Position numbers and translations under genes: made by a program. The notes under the pieces were generated by a model that did no database searches, had not been told where the DNA came from, and saw only the letters and a program-made list of their open reading frames with translations. Positions 61,164-64,000 of a stretch of 64,000 bases of DNA are shown here, piece after piece. Location of the stretch: assembly GCF_004363095.1 (NCBI RefSeq), contig NZ_SNYO01000006.1, positions 1 through 64,000 of the forward strand, in the 5' to 3' direction. Each line of letters begins with the position of its first letter. Positions within the stretch are counted from its first letter, which is position 1. This DNA is from Actinomycetospora succinea. GTDB taxonomy: Bacteria; Actinomycetota; Actinomycetes; Mycobacteriales; Pseudonocardiaceae.

Positions 61164-61403
61164 ATGACGCGGCACGAGGTACGGCTCCCCCAGCTCTCCA
61201 TGGGGATGAGCGACGCCGAGATCATCGACTGGTACGTCGAGGACGGCGAGGAGGTGGCCGCGGACGCCGACCTGGTCGAGATCGAGGCCGAGAAGGCCCG
61301 CCAGATGATCGTCGCCCCGCACGCGGGCGTCGTCCGCGACCTGCAGGGCGACAGCGGCGACGTGGTGGACGTCCGCGGGCTGCTCTGCGTGATCGAGAGC
61401 TAG
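61164..61403 (+). CDS. Stand-alone lipoyl-domain protein
   Basis: A 79-aa single lipoyl/biotinyl domain. The modified lysine is Lys44 in EIEAEKARQM, where E2 proteins usually have ETDKA. N- and C-terminal halves are symmetric as in all such domains (LPQLSMGMSDAEIIDWYVED; APHAGVVRDL). No E2 acyltransferase core is attached or encoded next to it. It would carry the product of the E1 pair on its arm to an unknown acceptor enzyme. Its stop overlaps the convergent ligase gene by four bases. Confidence 0.88.
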   Translation: MTRHEVRLPQLSMGMSDAEIIDWYVEDGEEVAADADLVEIEAEKARQMIVAPHAGVVRDLQGDSGDVVDVRGLLCVIES

Positions 61404-62914
61404 GAGGACTCCCGCAGCACCCGCTTGAGCACCTTGCCGCTCGCGTTGCGGGGCAGGTCGTCGTGCACCACGAACAGCGCGGGGACCTTGTAGCCGGCCA
61501 GGTGCGCCCGGCAGTGCTCGCGCACGGCGGCCTCGTCGAGGTCCGCGCCGGGCTCGAGCACCACGTGGGCCCGGACCGTCTCGCCCCAGTGCGCGTCCGG
61601 GGCCCCCACCACGGCGGCGTCCCGGACCGCGCGGTGGGCGACGAGGACGTCCTCGATCTCCACGGGGTAGATGTTCTCGCCGCCCCGGATGATCATGTCC
61701 TTCTTGCGGCCCTCCAGGTAGAGGTAGCCCTCCCCGTCGCGGCGGGCCATGTCCCCGGAACGGAACCACCCGTCGCGCAGGACCTCCGCGGTCGCCTCCG
61801 GCGCGTCGAGGTAGCCGTCCATCACGGCGTCGGCGCGGGTGGTGATCTCGCCGACCTCGCCGTCCGGCACGGCCCGCCACTCGTCGCAGAGCCGCAGGTC
61901 GACGCCGAACGCGGGCTTCCCGATCGAGCCGAGCAGGTGCTCGTGCCCGGCGGCCGCCCGCCGGTGGTCCTCGGGGCCGAGGATCGTCTGGATGCCCGCC
62001 TCGGTGCCGGCGCCGAAGGCGTTGACGAAGTCGCACCCGAAGCGGTCCATGGCCCGCCGCAGCAGCGCCGGCGACATCGGGGAGCCGCCGTAGACGATGG
62101 TCCGCAGGTCCGGGAACTCCGACGCCGCCACGAGCGGGTCGGCGAGCAAGGTGTCGATCATGGTCGGCACCAGGAACACCTGCGTGAGCCCGCCGGAGGC
62201 CATCCACCGCGCGACCGTCGGCGGGTCGAACTGCGGGAGCACCAGCGAGGTGTAGCCGCGGGCGATGCCGCTGAGCAGCCAGTACATGCCCGCGATGTGG
62301 AAGTACGGCGCGGCGGAGTAGTGGAACGTCTCGCGCGTCAGGCCGGCCGCGACCACCGTGGTCGCGGCGAGGTGCTTGCCGAACCGCTGCGAGTGCACCG
62401 CCGCCTTGGGCGTCCCGGTCGTCCCGCTGGTGAAGGCGAGGCAGACGGGGTCGGCGTCGTCGACGGCGACGTCGGGGTCGACGTCGTCGCCCTGCTCGAC
62501 GAGCTCCTCGTAGGACACGTCCCCGGCACCCGCGTCGTAGCCGACGGTGGGGAGGCCGGGGAGGTCGACCAGGTCCGCGTACCGACCGCCGAGGAAGAGG
62601 ACCTTCGGCGCGGCCCGACGCAGCACGGCCGCCAGCTCCGGCGCCGCGAGGCGGAAGTTCAGCGGCACGAACACCGCGCCGAGCTTCAGGCAGGCGAGCA
62701 GCGTCTCGACGTACTCGGGCGAGTCGGTGGCGAACAGCGCCACGCGGTCGCCCTTCGCCACGCCCCGGCGCGCCAGCTGCGTCGCCACCCGGTTCACCCG
62801 CGCGTCGACCTCGGCGAAGGTCCGGTGCCCGGTCCCGGTGACGAAGCACCGCGCGTGCGGGACGTCCCGGGCCTGGACGCGGATCCAGTCCGCCATCCGC
62901 AGGTTCGCCGGCAT
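61400..62914 (-). CDS. AMP-dependent acyl-CoA ligase
   Basis: A 504-aa ANL enzyme. P-loop FTSGTTGTPKAAVHSQ, NAFGAGTEAGIQTILGP (A5-like), GDMARRDGEGYLYLEGRKKD, then MIIRGGENIYPVEIEDVL, and a catalytic Lys in NASGKVLKRVLRE. It activates a medium- or long-chain or cyclic acid. The gene lies five bases downstream of an MFS gene on the same strand, so import and CoA activation of the same acid are probably linked. It converges on the lipoyl gene. Confidence 0.92.
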   Translation of the reverse strand: MPANLRMADWIRVQARDVPHARCFVTGTGHRTFAEVDARVNRVATQLARRGVAKGDRVALFATDSPEYVETLLACLKLGAVFVPLNFRLAAPELAAVLRRAAPKVLFLGGRYADLVDLPGLPTVGYDAGAGDVSYEELVEQGDDVDPDVAVDDADPVCLAFTSGTTGTPKAAVHSQRFGKHLAATTVVAAGLTRETFHYSAAPYFHIAGMYWLLSGIARGYTSLVLPQFDPPTVARWMASGGLTQVFLVPTMIDTLLADPLVAASEFPDLRTIVYGGSPMSPALLRRAMDRFGCDFVNAFGAGTEAGIQTILGPEDHRRAAAGHEHLLGSIGKPAFGVDLRLCDEWRAVPDGEVGEITTRADAVMDGYLDAPEATAEVLRDGWFRSGDMARRDGEGYLYLEGRKKDMIIRGGENIYPVEIEDVLVAHRAVRDAAVVGAPDAHWGETVRAHVVLEPGADLDEAAVREHCRAHLAGYKVPALFVVHDDLPRNASGKVLKRVLRESS

Positions 62915-62919
62915 GCGGG

Positions 62920-64000
62920 TCAGGCCGGGGTGACGTCGGGGTCGGCGACCGCCGGCGCCGGGATCGGCTCGGCGGCGGTCGTCGTGTCCCGCATCGTCGC
63001 GGCGATCGCCACCCCGACCGCAGCGACGACGAGCAGCAGCACCGCCGGGGCGAAGCGGCTCCCCGTCACCTCCGCGCTCAGCGCGGACAGGTAGGGCCCG
63101 AACCCGGCGCCGAGGGCCCCGCCGAGGCCGTAGCCGAGCGCCGCGCCGGTGTAGCGCACGCGGGTCGGGAACGAGGCGGTGAAGGACGCGAAGGCCGGGA
63201 CCGCGACCGCCCCGCCGATGCAGACGAAGGCGATGAAGCCGATCACGCCGAGCGCGCCCGCGCCGCCCTCCGCGCCGACCGCGGACATCATCGGGAACAC
63301 CACGGCGGCGGCCAGCACGAGCAGCACGATCTGCACCCGCTGTCGGCCCCAGCGGTCGACGAGCTTGCCGGTGAGCAGCATGCAGGGCATGGCGCTGAGC
63401 ATGCCCACCGAGGCGAAGCGCGCGGCCTCCCCCGGGGCCAGCCCGCCCGCGGTCTGCAGGTAGATCGGCAGGTAGGCGGACGCGAAGTAGCCGATGAAGA
63501 GCACCGACGCGGCGAGCACCACGACCCGGCCGAGGGCGAGCGGGTGCTGCCGGGCGATGTCGCGGACCGGGGTCTTCGACGACGTCTCCTCCCGCGCGGC
63601 GTTGCGCTTGAACTCCGGCGAGTCGTCGAGCCGGGTGCGCAGCACGAGCACCAGCACCGTGAGCGGCAGCGAGAGCAGCAGCGGGATGCGCCAGCCCCAG
63701 GCGCCCATGACGTCGTCGGCGATGACGAGCGTGACGACCCCGACGACGGCCGGGGCCAGCGCCGCGCCGAGGGCGTTGCCCAGCGGCGTGATGGAGGCGA
63801 GGAAGCCGTAGTTGCGCCGGGTGCCGTGCTCCGTCACGAACGTCGCCGAGCCCATCAGCTCGCCGCCCGCCGAGAACCCCTGCAGGAGGCGCAGGAGGAC
63901 CAGCAGGACGGGTGCGAGCACGCCGATGGTCGCGTAGGTCGGCAGCAGGCCGATGACGAACGTCGCCGTCCCCATCGTCACGACCGTGGCGATGAGGGTG
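62920..64000 (-). CDS. MFS transporter, MHS family, cut by the window end
   Basis: The C-terminal ~360 residues of a metabolite:H+ symporter are visible. The N-terminus lies beyond 64000, since the frame stays open to the edge. Features are LLRLLQGFSAGGELMGSATF, MGAWGWRIPLLLSLPL, KLVDRWGRQRVQ and SFPTRVRYTGAALGYGLGG. It probably imports the acid used by the adjacent ligase. A second such transporter is at 45994. Confidence 0.9.
   Translation of the reverse strand, partial: TLIATVVTMGTATFVIGLLPTYATIGVLAPVLLVLLRLLQGFSAGGELMGSATFVTEHGTRRNYGFLASITPLGNALGAALAPAVVGVVTLVIADDVMGAWGWRIPLLLSLPLTVLVLVLRTRLDDSPEFKRNAAREETSSKTPVRDIARQHPLALGRVVVLAASVLFIGYFASAYLPIYLQTAGGLAPGEAARFASVGMLSAMPCMLLTGKLVDRWGRQRVQIVLLVLAAAVVFPMMSAVGAEGGAGALGVIGFIAFVCIGGAVAVPAFASFTASFPTRVRYTGAALGYGLGGALGAGFGPYLSALSAEVTGSRFAPAVLLLVVAAVGVAIAATMRDTTTAAEPIPAPAVADPDVTPA

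Overview
The window looks like chromosomal DNA of a very high-GC actinobacterium. Codons are strongly GC3-biased, GTG starts are frequent, genes often overlap by ATGA/GTGA, and there are many TetR regulators, acyl-CoA dehydrogenases, an F420/LLM-type oxidoreductase and small membrane proteins such as a DUF3040 protein. The style fits Pseudonocardiaceae (Pseudonocardia/Actinomycetospora-like), but no rRNA or tRNA is present, so the genus is an inference. The first ~3.06 kb is clearly lower in GC (positions 901-960 count 28 G/C of 60) and carries one large orphan gene; it reads as foreign DNA next to an ordinary high-GC chromosome.

Layout: 0.3-2.7 kb, orphan 788-aa protein; 3.1-3.7 kb, secreted thermonuclease-fold protein with a degenerate active site; 3.8-7.8 kb, TetR/P450 divergent from an MDR oxidoreductase plus APH-type kinase, with a perfect operator-like inverted repeat; 8.1-12.4 kb, LAL-type LuxR regulator, a small CxxC protein and an SCO6745-type protein; 12.4-18.0 kb, aerobic benzoyl-CoA (box) genes (benzoate-CoA ligase, boxB, boxC) with a small acidic protein and a divergent GNAT gene; 18-26.3 kb, VOC, aldo/keto reductase, MFS pump fused to an Ig-like tail, flavin monooxygenase, SDR, crotonase, TetR and peroxiredoxin; 26.3-31.2 kb, an operon of two acyl-CoA dehydrogenases, SMP-30 and an APH-DUF6285 fusion; 31.2-33.4 kb, hairpin repeats, enoyl-CoA hydratase and EthD protein; 33.4-40.9 kb, a leucine/isovalerate-type catabolic cluster (TetR, isovaleryl-CoA dehydrogenase-like, carboxyltransferase, acyl-CoA synthetase, MaoC, CitE-like lyase, LLM oxidoreductase); 41-45.9 kb, cupin, frameshifted alpha/beta hydrolase, tandem hairpin repeats, MFS, SDR/TetR pair with two matching operators; 46-50.8 kb, MHS symporter, LysR, acyl-CoA dehydrogenase, MaoC-like hydratase and Lrp; 50.9-54.6 kb, AzlCD exporter, SnoaL-like, Nudix, a DUF6247 toxin-antitoxin-like pair and a KAS III; 54.9-58.0 kb, DedA-like, DUF3040, HAD, CGNR and TetR; 58.1-64 kb, SMP-30, a 2-oxoacid dehydrogenase E1 pair with a stand-alone lipoyl protein, acyl-CoA ligase and an MFS gene cut by the window end.

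The main theme is CoA-dependent catabolism of aromatic, branched-chain and unusual acids. CoA ligases load the acid, dehydrogenases and hydratases process it, and lyases or carboxylases finish it, with local TetR/LysR/Lrp control. Several expected partners are absent from the window (boxA/boxD, the biotin carboxylase subunit, E2/E3), so these pathways must be completed elsewhere.

The most unusual signals are non-coding: three families of structured repeats, one with stem changes that keep base pairing between copies, and several well-formed divergent operators.
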